This document shows, piece after piece, positions 47,699 through 60,118 of a stretch of 64,000 bases of DNA. The first letter of the stretch is position 1. Each line of letters starts with the position of its first letter. The DNA is from Cristatella mucedo (taxonomy: Eukaryota > Bryozoa > Phylactolaemata > Cristatellidae): assembly GCA_009760855.2 (NCBI GenBank), contig WPIO01000007.1, positions 11,563,501 to 11,627,500 on the forward strand, given 5' to 3'. The translations under genes and the position numbers were made by a program. The notes beneath the pieces were generated by a model. The model saw only the letters and a list, made by a program, of their open reading frames with translations. It made no database searches and was not told where the DNA came from.

Positions 47699-47867
47699 TA
47701 CAATACTGTACATTAATTTACGCGTCGATTGCACGTCACTCCTGGCAGTCCCGGTCGCCATCTTGCCGCGTGACGGAGGGGCAGACTTTCTCGCTTTATT
47801 TAATAGTAATCTCAGCTGTCGTAATCTGGCTGATCTAACACGCCACCGTTTTCACTAGCCCACCCAC

Positions 47868-47875
47868 TATATAAG
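47868..47875 (+). promoter_or_regulatory. TATA box
   Basis: TATATAAG in a GC-rich setting (CCCACTATATAAGAGACGGC), placing a start site near 47900. It precedes the open frame at 48249 by about 375 bases, leaving room for a 5' UTR. Confidence 0.5.
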
Positions 47876-48248
47876 AGACGGCGAGCAAGGATGACCTTTC
47901 AGTCAAGGCCGCGAGACCGCCGGGGCCACGCTAGGATGGCGAAATCCAAAATCGCGAACCCCGGAACGTTAAACCAAACTTGTGGCGACGGCCGTAGAGA
48001 GCGCGCTAAGCGCCACCGTCGAAGCGACCGTCTCGTTCGCGTTGCTCGTTCTTCGAACTCTCGTTCTCAAACGACGAAGAACTTCTTGGACATTTTTCCA
48101 GGTTTGCCCGCCGCTGCTTGAACGGCACTTCCAACAGACTCGCGGCGCTGCTGCTGCTGCACGCGCTCGGCGGCTCGTAGCCACAGCATTGTGAAATTTT
48201 TAAGAGGATGATATCCGTAGCTTGGATCGACGCGCATTCAATTTCGCC

Positions 48249-48548
48249 ATGGAGGAGAACGACGCTGCCATGCTGCTGTCGTCACGATCGGGCGAGCTCT
48301 TCGGCAAAGGGGGGGGTCTTCGGCCAAGGATGAGAAACCGCTTAAGAAAGAGTGCTTACGTCGCCAGCGGGTTCTTACGGAAGCGTCATCTTACTCTCAC
48401 CTGCGTTTCAGATTTGCGTCGCAATGCTCGCATTCTCTTCGACACGCTCGCAGAACGCTCGCACTCTAGTTCGGAGCGGCTTTCACTTTCGCTCTTCAGT
48501 CTAGAGGACCTCGTAGTAGGCAGGCGCCGGCGCTCGAACCGCTGCTGA
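48249..48548 (+). CDS. Candidate coding exon, frame disturbed at a G8 run
   Basis: An ATG in good context (CGCCATGG) opens MEENDAAMLLSSRSGELFGK. At the G8 run (48311-48318) the annotated frame continues as arginine-rich sequence for 99 residues in all. The +1-shifted frame instead reads SSAKDEKPLKKECLRRQRVL then TEASSYSHL, which looks more like protein. Either the run has an indel (real or sequencing error) or a splice event lies here; ACCTGCGTTTCAG at 48402-48414 is acceptor-like. Product unknown. The upstream TATA box supports transcription. Confidence 0.35.
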   Translation: MEENDAAMLLSSRSGELFGKGGGLRPRMRNRLRKSAYVASGFLRKRHLTLTCVSDLRRNARILFDTLAERSHSSSERLSLSLFSLEDLVVGRRRRSNRC

Positions 48549-48710
48549 ACGATCTCAAAGTGAAGCTTGACAGCGCACACATGCCGAGTGAGAGGACGTG
48601 TTGAGCAAAAGTGGCAGTATACGTATAGTCTGCTTTGATTGCAGAGCTGCCAACGTGCTCGCCGCATCCACCTTCGGCGAAGAAGATGCTGAACGACTGA
48701 CGCCGTTATA

Positions 48711-48767
48711 TTGTGGGGATAACCACGACATGTGGGGATAACCACGACATGTGGGGATAACCACGAC
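48711..48767 (+). repeat. 19-bp tandem repeat, three copies
   Basis: Unit ATGTGGGGATAACCACGAC, three exact copies apart from the first two bases of copy one. Each unit has a small inverted element (GTGG...CCAC). Confidence 0.95.
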
Positions 48768-49277
48768 AGTACTGCGAGCTGCGAGTCGAGCAGACCACGC
48801 TTTAGGCTGTACGGTAAACCGTCACAACAATTTACCTTACAGTTTGCCTTTACGTCAACCTATAAGTATAAGTTGACGAGCGCGTCGACAGTCGTCTCGC
48901 TTTGGCCAGTTTATGGAAAGTTTATCGCAGCTTAGCTCGCTCGAGCTCGTCAGCATTCATTTGAGCACGGCAGCACACTTCAAGTACACGTAGACTTACG
49001 CGCGTCGACCACAACTAAACGCAGTCGTGCGTACGCCGCGTACATTAAATTAGGGCTTCAAAAGCACGTCTCGCGCTTACGGCGAGTAAAGTTAGCCTGC
49101 TTCTTCTAGCGGCCAAGTCGTTCGTAGCTCGACGTCGACTGCAGGGTAGGCAGCCGAGTAGGCAGTAGGTAGGAGCCCGACAGAAAGACCTGCAGGCTGA
49201 AAGAAACAGTGCCAATTAGACACTGACTAGCAGAAACTATAAAGCTACAGGAACTCTACAGCGACCGCAACCGTAAC
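48768..49277. other. No recognisable feature
   Basis: Moderately CpG-rich spacer; no exon or repeat was identified. Confidence 0.35.
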
Positions 49278-49398
49278 GGTCTTAGCTCCGGGGTAAGGGG
49301 CTGGCGCTCGACGACTCAGGTCTCGTGGGTCCAAGTCCTTCAACCGGCGCTTCCTTACTGCCGACCGCAAATAAGGTCGACAGCCGACCAAGCCATGC
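49278..49398 (+). mobile_element. tRNA-derived SINE, subfamily 3, ends in (TA)n
   Basis: CTTAGCTCCGGGGTAAGGGG, B-box-like GGGTCCAAGTCCTTC, CTTCCTTACTGCCGACCGCA, then GCTGTCGCTATATA runs straight into (TA)n. The TCGCTATATA landmark of the family may have seeded the TA expansion. Confidence 0.75.
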
Positions 49399-49403
49399 TG
49401 TCG

Positions 49404-49513
<110 letters not shown>

Positions 49514-49698
49514 ATCAACCGACATTTGCATTCGTTTTTTGCCGCGTGCGTTTCTGGCTGCGGTAGGATAATCCGCAGGCTTAGGAGGATCAAAGTCCGC
49601 CACGACGCGGCCGCCCGCGCGTTTCTTTGCCGGCAGAAGGCCGCGGTGGCTGTAGCGATATGAAGTAAATTTGAAAGGATCGCAGTACTTCTTGGCCC

Positions 49699-49856
49699 AT
49701 GATCTTTAGCCCGCGGGGTAAATTGCTCGCTCGCCACACTCTGGGTAGTGACTTCGAGTCCTGCCGCGGGCGAGCCTTTATTGCCCAATGCAAGCGGTGG
49801 CGATACCACCAAGTCTTGTCTGCCGCTATATAAATGAAGCGTTTGCATCAGCCAAT
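49699..49856 (+). mobile_element. tRNA-derived SINE, subfamily 3
   Basis: ATCTTTAGCCCGCGGGGTAA, B box CGAGTCCTGCCGCGGGCGA, TTTATTGCCCAATGCAAGCG, GCCGCTATATAAATGAAGCG, end TTTGCATCAGCC. Related to the copy at 49278. Confidence 0.82.
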
Positions 49857-51600
49857 CCTTTTTGTTTTCGTTTGGGTGCCCTTCGATTCACAGTATTTGT
49901 GATATGCAGATCTGTAGAATAATAAGGATCTCTTACGCATACGCTGCGTTGGTTCTAGGTCCGAACTCGAGCTCATAGGCCAGCTGCGCTCTTGCACTCA
50001 TGCGTTGGAGATCAAGCTGCTCTCGCGGATTGACGGCGGCCCCAGCGACATCGGCGCGCAGGCCTAGAGGTAGCTGCTCAGCGAGGGTGCCTCTGCTTAC
50101 TTTTAAGTCGGCCATGTTTTTTAATTTGCGCCCGGTGGCAAATCGAATTATAAGCAAGCCTTTTGATTTTAGCGGGCTCCAAATTATGCCAGCCTGTGAA
50201 GGTGACTGACGTGACAGAAGGCGCCCGCTCTGGCCGGCCGCCGCCGCCGCCACTGCCGCCACCGCCACCGCCGCCGATGCCAGCCGCACGCCGCCACTGC
50301 CAGCAGCTGCCTTCGCAACGAGGTTGCCTCTGCATATCCGGCTGGTTGTGGCCCAGTGCTAGCTGACTGCGTGCGGGCAACTCGGTTAGCGAGAGCGAGC
50401 GACTGGGCGGCCGCCAGCGGCGCGTCCGCTCCACCGCCCGACCGACTGCGGCGCACTGCACCTCTTACCAGCCGCTTATTCGCCAGCGCCGCCCGCAGCG
50501 CGTCGCTCCGGCCTTCCCCCAAACCGCAGTCTGCCCATCAGCTGAGCAACGGCGCTCGATCGCCGACGGAGCTCAGCTCGCTTTCACCCGGTAGTCGCCG
50601 TCGAGAGAGTGTTATAGCAATTAATTAATCGGAGCAAACTTCGGCCGTGCGCCGTAGCAAGAACCCCATCTCCCTCCCCCCAATTGACTCGATCAAAGAA
50701 TGCACGAACCCGGAGTGTTTTTGCGGCGCGTGTAATCTAATTAATACCTATCTGTCATTTCTGGCAGTGCCAGAGCCACTGCTGGCCGTCTGTGAAGTTG
50801 CCAGCTAGCGGTCGGGAGAATGCTCGCTTCTTAATTAGCCAGGCGACAGGCCTCCGCCGGCCCCTTTGATCGGCCAGTCGCCAGCAGCCAATGGGCGCGG
50901 CGGCGAGCCTGGCGAGCTGCCGACGCCGGCGCGCGGAGCAGCTTCGACAGCCGGCCGGCCCGAACCGCGGACGCGGCGGCGCCGCGACCCTGCGATTCGA
51001 GCGTTCTCGCTCGAATCGCAATCGGGACTTCGCGGGCGCGCTCGCGCACGGCGCCAGGCGCAGACGCACGCGCCATCTTGGACCGAGTCCGCGCGCGCGG
51101 CAGGCTTGTCCGTACGGCATCGGCAGGCGGTCTTCGGCGTCGCTGCTCGCCTGACTCCTGCAGTTAGCAGCCATTCATTAACGCTAATTAGAGCGACCGG
51201 CTGGCATGTCCGAATGCTGAATGCGAAGAGCGCGTTAATGTTCCCCTCGGAATCAAATCGGAGAGAGCTAAACACGCGCGACGGCCTTGCGGACGGAACT
51301 TTCTTCGTCGAGCGGCGTTCCAAGTCGGCTATTGCGGGCTGTTGCCGCCGTGACGTTACCGCTCACTCGCGTCTCACTCCGCTGCTTATTGCGGGCGTTC
51401 TCAACCCGCTTCGAGTACGCGCGCGCGCTCGCACGGGCGCCGCTGGGCGCAATAATGCCGTCGCTGTCGCGGGCGCCTTAGAGCGGAATCCTGCAGTCGC
51501 CCACACTTGGACCGAATTTCGCTAAGCGGCGCCTCGTCGGTGGCCGCTCGGTCAGCGCGTATCGAGTTCGCTCTCGGAGCGCTGTGCGGATGTCTTATTG
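49857..51600. promoter_or_regulatory. Large CpG island (about 50.2-51.5 kb), gene not identified
   Basis: GC- and CpG-rich with proline/arginine-type low-complexity frames open on both strands, typical of promoter or 5' exon DNA. CCG and CCA runs lie at 50236-50280. TAATTAAT repeats occur at 50618-50630 and 50737-50745. No domain is visible in any frame. Confidence 0.4.
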
Positions 51601-51989
51601 TTGTTGTTGCCATTATTATTATTATTATTATCATCATCATCACCACCATTACTGGTATTGGAGCGCTGAGATGAGCGGTGCAAAGCGTCTGCGACGGTGA
51701 CGCCGTGCGAACGCGGCCGCGGTGGGCGGAAAATGACGCGCCTAGTCATTGTCAGCGGCAGATCGCTGCCTGCGAGAACTCGGCGACTCATCATCGCAGG
51801 CGAAATTTGATTACACGGAAGAGGAGTTTCAGTGTAGTGACTTTGCATGAATCCCAGCTAAACAATTTCTGAAAATTTATTCTTTTCAACGTGTGCTGTA
51901 AGCTGCTTAGTAAAAATCTTCAAGAATCGTTCACAAAAAAGGAAGAAGGGAAAGTGGACGATAGCTTGCAAGGACCTCTGAATCTAATC
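51601..51989. other. Spacer with a degenerate trinucleotide repeat
   Basis: (ATT)n, then (ATC)n and ACC units at 51612-51652; otherwise nothing recognised. Confidence 0.5.
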
Positions 51990-52560
51990 CAGGCTTTTTA
52001 AGTATCAGTCTAACGATGGCCAATTAGAAGGACTGTGGTGCAATCCTTTCTGCAGAGAAACATTAAAAATCCCAGCTATGGATGGGCTGAGCTTGTCTGT
52101 CAGTGAATACCAAAGAGGGGATAATGGCGTAGGGTCTTCAGGAGCCGAGCTCTGTTTACTAGACTTTATTAGGGTAGTCACGTCGCATTCAGACACCTCG
52201 AATAATCCCCCAAGTCGCTGTTGCGATTCAACAATTGCTTCAGTCGAATGGGCTTAACGGTGGCACGAACGGAGGCACAGTTTTTTGAGTGAGGAAAGCT
52301 GAACACTCTTTGGCCGAGCAGGTCTGTATCTAAGGGAGTGAGAAGACCTCTAAGTAATGTCAAGCAAATTGTTCACCCTCTTATTAGTCTGTTTAGGGTC
52401 CGACTGGCAGGACTTCAGTTATCGGAAAAAGACCTCTTGCTTTTCTAAGCTTCTGGGTGCAGACTTCAAAGAAGTCTTTAAAATTGGCTATATCGTCTTC
52501 AGAACGAGACTTCTTAAAACGGCGTTCAACCTGCCCTTAAAGCGGCACATCTTTTGGAGG
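51990..52560 (-). mobile_element. LINE-B fragment, pre-palm region
   Basis: Minus-strand frame ECDVTTLIKSSKQSSAPEDP then TPLSPLWYSLTDKL matches LINE-B ACDVAALIRSSKKSSSPEDP. The far end (TTAAAACGGCGTTCAACCTG, GCGGCACATCTTTTGG) matches the 5' edge of the nested LINE-B copy at 26204-26260. Confidence 0.85.
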
Positions 52561-52693
52561 TTCTTGTAAAATTGACAGGAATTTCGGAGACTCTGCACTC
52601 AGACGAAATGTACGGCAGTATGCTCGTGAAGGGCACTTCTAAGTGTCATGTTCACTGACTGAGGGTATCGAGGCTGCCGGTTGAGTCTGGCTG

Positions 52694-55600
52694 CAAATAA
52701 TATTTGATATAAATCCCTCAGAGAACTTAATCTCTTTCTAGGCACTTTACATTTGCTGCAAAAGAAACACGATCGAACGGTGAGTGTTAGAATGCACAAT
52801 GACAAAAAATAGCATATTTAGGGGTGACATGCACAGGATCAGCATGGAAATGTGGTTAGTGGCAGCATGCATAGTATCAGCACGCATAAACACATTAAAG
52901 TGAATTATGTGGACAAATTCATACATTTTTAGTTTCTTCTTAAACGTGGTCAAGTCAGGGGATGTCGCAACGCCAGTCGTAAGTTACAGGCTTTTGGAAC
53001 ATACGAACTAAAGGAACAGTCTCCAAAAGATTTGAGATTTGTACGAGGTGTAGGTAAACAGTTGGATTCTAAAAAGCTGGTGGTGCGATGCTTGCCCTGG
53101 TGGGGGGCAGATCTGATAGGTAGGCTCGAGCCAAAGAATGAGTGGACCTAAAAGTGAGCGACAGAACCTTGAAGTTAAAGCGCTGCATGCCAGTGCAGGT
53201 TGGCGAGAAGTGGTGTGATGTGGCAACTGCGACACTCACAACAGAGAAGCCTAGCTGCAGAGTTTTGCACCTACTGTAAGCGCCTGATTGCACATGTCGA
53301 TAGGTCAGCAAGTAGTGAGTTAGAGTAGTCAAGACGGGATGGCACAAATGCATGGACCAATTTAAATTTGGTATCCTTGTCTGAACAAGCTCGAATTTGA
53401 GCAATGTTATGTAGCTGAAAGTAGGCAGACTTGACTGCAGAGCTGATCGGTCGTCTAATAAAAAGTCACTTTGGAACAGGACGTCTAGATTTCGTGCATT
53501 TTAACAGGATGTATACTGGCAGAGTCGATTGTGAGCGCTGACAGTTCCAATTTCTGAATCACATTTTTTCCAGCCATAACTAGTAAGTTGGCTTCATCAT
53601 CATTCAATTTATGAAAGTTTACTGCCATCCATGTTCGAATGTCATTAATACATGCTGCAAGGGATTTGAGAGAATTTGACGTGCTGGAGGGCTGGACAGG
53701 ATCAAAGCAGAGGTACAACTGAGTGTCATCTGCATAGAAGTGAAAGCCTAGATTGTGCCTGAAAATCGCACCGGCAAGAGGGAGAGTGTAAACTTTGAAA
53801 GTGCAGGAACAAGCCCAGAGCCCCAGGTACCCAATACTTCAGTGGTTCCTCGGATGATCTGTGTCCATTCGCATCAATACTCTGGAGTATCCCACTGAGA
53901 TAGGACCTGAACCATTGCAGAGCAGTGCCAGTGATGCCCATGCGAGATGAGAGGCGCTCTAGAAGAACTTTGTGATCTATGGTATCAAAAGCTCCCGAAA
54001 GATCGAGCAAAACAAGCAGAGACACTCAACCTAAGTCAGCATTCCTAATTAGGTCGTTATACACCTGAAGCAATGCTGACTGTAAAACGATTAGCTCTAA
54101 AGCAATACTGGAACTTCCTCGCAAGATTTGAAGTTTAAATGTATGAGTTCAGCTGGTTTGCCACGACCCGTTCCAGTTTGTTTGATAGGAACGGTAGAGC
54201 GGAGACTGAGTGAAAGTTGCTCAAGTTCTCTTGGTCTAGTGTTTCTTTTTTGAGTGGTGGCTTGACTACAGCCTTTTTGAAAGGTTCTGGGACATGTCCT
54301 GGGGCTAGTTACATATTTATGATGTTAGTTATGCATAGCATTAGCAGATAAACGCATCATAGAAGAAGGACAGTGGGAGTAAGGTCTATAGTAATAGTAG
54401 TCTTTCTTTTGATTGGCTTATGAGCTTCAGAATGAGACAATTAGTGGCCTCCTTGAATGAAGACATGGAGGTGTTGCATGGAATTGAGGGACATGATTCC
54501 AGAGGATTACTACCACTCTAGGCATGGAGTCCGTGATCTTGGCTACCTTGTTGATAAAGAAGTTAGAGAAGCGATCAGCTAGATCATCACACAGATCACT
54601 GGGTAAAGAGCTAACACGGGAGCGGTTAAGGAAATTTTGATTGTATATATCAGTATTTTTGGATTGTGTACCTGTGAATCAACAATGTTTTTATATAAGC
54701 TAAACTTGACCTTGGCTAGGATCAATTAGTAAGATTTTCAGTAGTCCCGGTATGCTTGTCGGTGGGCAGTCAGTCCTGATCTTTTTTTAAAAATACTTTT
54801 TCAAGCTTTTGCTTAGTAACGTAGCTAGTTGAATGTCTGCGATAAACCGTAGGCCGTCTGGGCGATGATGAACAGTGCACTTAGTCAGAGATGCAAACTC
54901 ATCGAGTATGACAGCTAGTACCATAATGTAGCAATCTGCTAATGACGACAGGTGAGAACGGATTTTAAGAAAAATTGGCGAAGCAGATATTTTTGCACGG
55001 ATAGCATCGATGTCAAGAGTCTTGTGGTTTCATGATTCACATGTGACTTTCGATGACTAGGAGGGTGCAAATTGTAGACTGAATAAGATCTGCATGCGTT
55101 AAGATAAGCAAAATTTGGTAATAATTGATGATAGCGTGCAGTTGTAGGAGAACATTTGGTCGACTGTGTGACCTTTAATGTGAGTATGGCCAAATACATG
55201 AGCCACGAGAGATAAAGAGTCAGTCAGTGCACGAAATTCTATGCCGAAGGCATCAGACAACTTATCTATATGAATTTGAAATCCCCATAACGAGGAAGGA
55301 TTAATTTCTCGAACGAAGAATTGAAATGAGATCAGAGAAAGGATACAGGAGGGCTGGGTACCTGGAGGACGATAGACTACAACCTCCATGGGTTGATTGT
55401 CGTCGGGTGAAATCAAAGCAACAGATTTGAAAGACTGCTTCGAGGGGGCTGCAAACAGCTTAAAATTGAAGGATGTGCGTGTAATATAAGCGAATCGCCA
55501 TCCAGTTTTGATCGATCTAGGGGTGTGAAAGAAGGAAAAGTCTGCCGGAGTTGCGTCGTTAATGGTCGGGCAGTTTGCCGATTTTAGCCAAGTTTTGGTT

Positions 55601-56178
55601 CCGGTGAGCAGGTTGAGGCCTTTTTTCAGAAATTATGTCGCTAATTAATAGGGGTTTAGTGCACGTTGAACGAAGATTGCGGAGTCAAGCATACATTTAC
55701 GCAGCCGGAATAATAGCAGGCCTGATGACCACTAAGTTAGAAAGATTCACAGCAACGCTTGAGGGAGAAAGCGCTGAGCGATTCGAGACAATGCTTGGAA
55801 TACCAAACCGAGCAGTGTCTCAGCTCGCGGCCGCCGCGGCGGCTCTGCGGCGGCTCCGCGGCGCTTTTCTTTTGTTAATGCATAATTCACGGATCATAGT
55901 AACAACAACAACATTTAGGAATGCATTTGAGCGACAATAGCGAAGCGATAATAGGTACGTGTGGCGGTGCCAGCCCCAAGCGCTAAGCTCTTAGACGTCC
56001 ATAGGCACGTAATGTCTTACGCGCTACGGTACAAAACCAACAGATTAGCTTTAAACAAGTCTTAGCTGTATCAGTTTCCGTATACGATGTTCGCAATAAC
56101 TTCGGTTTTTGGGGGAGAGTTATGCAACGGACAAGAAACGCTTGTAGCGCTTGGTTTTGGGAGGCGAGAGTGAAATAA
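52694..56178 (-). mobile_element. LINE-A copy I, near full length, broken
   Basis: The 3' end is at 52694 (AAATAATATTTGATATAAAT). Frames in minus order: 53008-53404 C-terminus, 53485-53718 (SLAACINDIRTWMAVNFHKL), 53726-54025 (LLDLSGAFDTIDHKVLLERL), and an endonuclease remnant at 55099-55416 (VVVYRPPG). The 5' region at 55640-56178 (complement of GGAATACCAAACCGAGC, CATAGGCACGTAATGTCTTA) is shared with copy II. Multiple stops and frameshifts. Confidence 0.9.
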
Positions 56179-56189
56179 AGAGTCAGATC

Positions 56190-56640
56190 AAGAAGACCTG
56201 CTTGACAAAAATGTTTCAAAAATTTCCTCCTGGTCCATGCTTTTCAAGTTGCGTCGCTGGAAAAACTTGACGTTACCTTGCACGTACAACGGAACAGGAA
56301 CAGCAAACGAGACTGAGAAATGATCCGAGGTGGTCAGCGGGCACACAACCAGGTCAGTGGGGCAGTCATTCTTAGTGATAAAGAGATTCAGGATATGGCC
56401 ACTGACGTAAGTGGTATGACTAACGTGTCGGACAAAACTGGAGTTCTCCAGAAAGGCAAAACATGAGCGAACCTGGCTATTGTTAACGTTGTCAACGTGA
56501 ATACTGAAGTCTCCTGTAATCAGTAATGTCTTGTCAAACATAAATGTTTTAGTGAGGAACTCCGGAAACTTCTCCACAAACCAGTTAAGCAGCCAGAGGG
56601 ACATCGGTAAATCACAATCGTGAGAGGTATAGTTTTTAAC
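56190..56640 (-). mobile_element. Endonuclease-domain fragment of a non-LTR retrotransposon
   Basis: Minus-strand frame with LLITGDFSIHVDNVNNSQVR, HILNLFITKNDC and TTSDHFSVSFAV: the GD(F)xIH and SDH motifs of an apurinic-type endonuclease. It is not the continuation of either neighbouring LINE-A copy. It could be the missing 5' part of LINE-B or of another family. Confidence 0.82.
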
Positions 56641-56670
56641 AATGACCCTATAGGAATAGATTTATAATAT

Positions 56671-59592
56671 TGATATATATATATAATAATGCACTTGATT
56701 AAGCGCCCTCAGAGAAATCAATTTCTCTCTCTAGGCACTTTGCATTTGCTGCAAAGGAAAATGCAATTGAATGGTGAGTAATATCATGTTTGATAAACAA
56801 ACAAAATGAATAACATGGTTAGGGGTGGCGTGCACAGGGTCAGCATGCAAATGTGCTTAGTGGCAGCATGCACAGTGTCAGCACGCATAAGCACATAAAG
56901 GACGAATCACAGGGACCCACTAAATGCTGTCCTAAATAAGTGTGTTTTAAGTTCCTTTTAAATATGGTCAAGTCAGGGATTGTTCTGACGCATGTCGGGA
57001 GGGAGTTCCAGGCTTGGGGAGCATACGAACTAAATGCATGGTCTCCAAAGGATTTAAGGTTTGTACGAGGTATTTGTAGACTGTTGGATTCTGAAAAGCG
57101 GACGGTACGCTGCTTGGCCTGATGGGGCAGTAGATCTGAGAGATAGACTGGAGCCAAAGAATTAAGTGACCTAAAAGTGAGCTACACAATCTTGAAGTCG
57201 ATTGGTTGCTTGACTGGTAGCCAGTGCAGGTCGGCGAAAAGTGGTGTAATGTGGCAATTGCGACGCTCACGACCGACAAGCCTAGCTGTGTCGTGTTGCA
57301 ACAGCTGCAATCGCGTGATCGCACATGCTGGTAGGCCAGTAAGCAGTGAGTTGCAGAAGTCGAGACGGGATGTCACGAATGCATGGACCAACTTAGACGT
57401 GGTATCCTTATCTAAACAAGTAGGAGTTTTAGCAATGTTCTGAAGCTAAAATAGGCAGATTTGACTGTGGAGCTGATATGGTCGTCTAACGAGAGGTCTC
57501 AATCGCATCAGCAAGAGGGAGAGTATAAACCGTGAAAAGAACCGGACCTAGCACGGAGCCCTGAGGTACCCCATATTTCAGAGCTACCTCAGATGATCCT
57601 TGTCCATTCATATCAATAATCTGGAGTCTCCCACTGAGATAGGACCTAAACCACTGCAGAGCAGTGCCAGTGATGCCCATGCGAGATGAGAGGCGCTCTA
57701 GAAGAACTTTTTGATCTATGGTATCAACAGCTGCCGAAAGATCGAGCAAAACAAACAGAGACACTCAACCTAAGTCAGCATTCCTATTTAGGTCGTTATA
57801 CAACTGAAGCTACGCTGACTGGAAAACGATTAGCTCTAAAGCAATACTGGAACTTCCTCGCAAGATTTGAAGTTTAAATGTATGAGTTCAGCTGGTTTGC
57901 CACGACCCGTTCCAGTTTGTTTGATAGGAACGGTAGAGCGGAGACTGAGTGAAAGTTGCTCAAGTTCTCTTGGTCTAGTGTTTCTTTCTTGAGTGGTGGC
58001 TTGACTACAGCCTTTTTGAAAGGTTCTGGGACATGTCCTGGTGCTAGTTACATATTTGTGATGTTAGTTATACATAGCATCAGCAGATCAACGCATCATA
58101 GAAGAATGACAGTGGGAATAGGGTCCAGATGGCTTGTTGTCTTCTTTGATTGGGATACGAACTTTAAGACTAGATCACTAGTGCCCTGCTTAAATGTAGA
58201 CATTGAGGTGCAGCCAGGAATCGGGTAACTGCATTCTAGGGGGAATTTTGTCAATGCAGGGATGGATTCCCTGATCTTGTCTATCTTCTGCACAAAGAAT
58301 CGAGAGAAGCGATCGGCTAGTTCGTCACAAGGATCGTCAGGTAAGGAGCTAATCTGGCAGCGGTTGAGGAGATGGTTTATCGTCGACATCAGCATTTTTG
58401 GATTGTGCATCTATGATTCAACAATGTTTTTATAGGAGCTAGAATTGGCCTTTGCTAGGATCGATTGTTACGACCTACAGTAGTCTTCATATGCCTGTCG
58501 ATGGACAGTCAGTCCAGATCTTTTGTATGCTTTTTCAAGCTTTCGCTTAGTAGACCTGGTTAGTTTAATGTCTGTGGTAAACCATAGGCCGTCTGGGCGG
58601 GGGCGCACAGTGTGCTTTGTCAGAGGTGCAAACTCGTCGAGCGTGTCAGCTAGTCTTGTTGTAGCTATCTACCAATGATGACAGATCGTAGGGAGGACTG
58701 AGCAGTAGAGTCGAAGCAGATATTTTCGCACGGACAGCATCGATGTCACGGGTCTTGAGGTTTCGCGATTCACAGGTTATTTTAGAGGAGGATGTGGGCA
58801 CACACTGTAGATTGAATGAGATCTGCATGTGGTCAGATAAGCAAGATTTTCTAATAATTGGTGATGATAAAGTGCAGTTGTATGAGAAAATCTGGTTCAA
58901 TGTGCAATTACCTGATGGTTATTGCACATTGAACGAGGATTCCAAAGGCAAGCTTTAAGTCTGGCCGATGGAGTTACAACAGGCCTGATGACCACTAAGT
59001 TAGAGATATTTACAGTGACGCATGTGGGGGAGCGTGCTGAGCGGTTCGAGACAATGCTAGGAATACCAAACGAGCGGGTACTCAGCTCACAGTTTCCGCC
59101 CAACGAGCGGCGTCTGACCCAGCGGTTCCGGCCACCGCGGCGGCTACGGGTGCTTTTCTTTTGTTATTGCATAGTTCATGAATCTTAGCAACAACATTAA
59201 TATCTAGGAATGCATTTTATCTACGATGACGAAGCGATAACAGCTGCTGACGATCATAACTAACAAGCAGGTTACTAGCCGCCGGCGTATCTAAGGCAGC
59301 CGCCGGCATGGAAGGCCCAGCAGCCCAAAGCGATAAGCGTTTAGATATCCATAGGCACGTAATTTCTTACGCGCTACGGTCAAATAACAATCAGAATAGG
59401 TTTAAACAGGTCTTAGTTGTATCGTTTCCGTATACGATGTTCGCAAGAACTTCGATTTTCGGAAGAATTCTGCGAAAAGAATTTCGGAATCGGAAGAATT
59501 CACCGAATCGGAAGAATCGGAGAATCGGAAGAATTCACCGAACACGAACGCACGTTAGAGCGCTCTATGTCAGGAGGCGAGAATGAAAGACT
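56671..59592 (-). mobile_element. LINE-A copy II, near full length with an internal deletion
   Basis: 3' tail at 56671-56750. Minus-strand order: C-terminus 56840-57157 (AWNSLPTCVRTIPDLTIFKR), 57182-57391, palm start 57486-57764 (GVPQGSVLGPVLF), linker 58096-58410 (SKKTTSHLDPIPTVILL), endonuclease end 58646-58900, and endonuclease start 58897-59103 (RLKACLWNPRSMCNNHQVI). The middle of the endonuclease and the YADD region are deleted. The 5' UTR is shared with copy I up to about 59592. Confidence 0.9.
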
Positions 59593-60118
59593 TAATGGAA
59601 GGCGCATGAGAAAACCACAGGTCTTCTATCCTAAAGATTTACGAACAACAAAAGAAGCCCCGCCACTCACCTTGTCAGATCGCATTAAATAAATAGTACC
59701 CGGGCAGGGTGGTTTTAGATGCGCAGCCTCAAGAGCGGGGAGCATCTACGTTTTGGTCAGTAGACATGCATCTAGCTTCTCCAGCCTCTAGCCAGTCTGC
59801 TTGCGGATAGATAACTCCTTGGTTTTTAGTGAATGCATTTAACAGGCGGGATTTAAGAGGGTGCCTAATAACTGCGTGACGCCGATTAAAGTGGCTTGCA
59901 TACTATGCGGCATCTATCTAGCCCGGCAGACGTGCATCTAAGAATTTAAACGAAACGTTTGTAGTTGTCGACAGTTGACTTTTCATAATATACTGCGGCA
60001 CGGTGAGTGAGCTACTAACACAGCAAGTGCCAATAAGCTCTTTAAAGTTACGATTCGTGGGTTTTATAGCAGAGAGGTTGATAGGGCGAACGCATGATGC
60101 AGGGAGGTTCTTACCAAG
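59593..60118. other. No recognisable feature
   Basis: Spacer between LINE-A copy II and a SINE. No coding signal. Confidence 0.4.

Noticed and set aside
48711-48767. CRISPR-like array
   Set aside because: The units abut without spacers and the genome is eukaryotic.
55635-55940. Plus-strand frame with an alanine run
   Set aside because: It is antisense to the LINE-A 5' region, which is conserved between two copies in the minus orientation.
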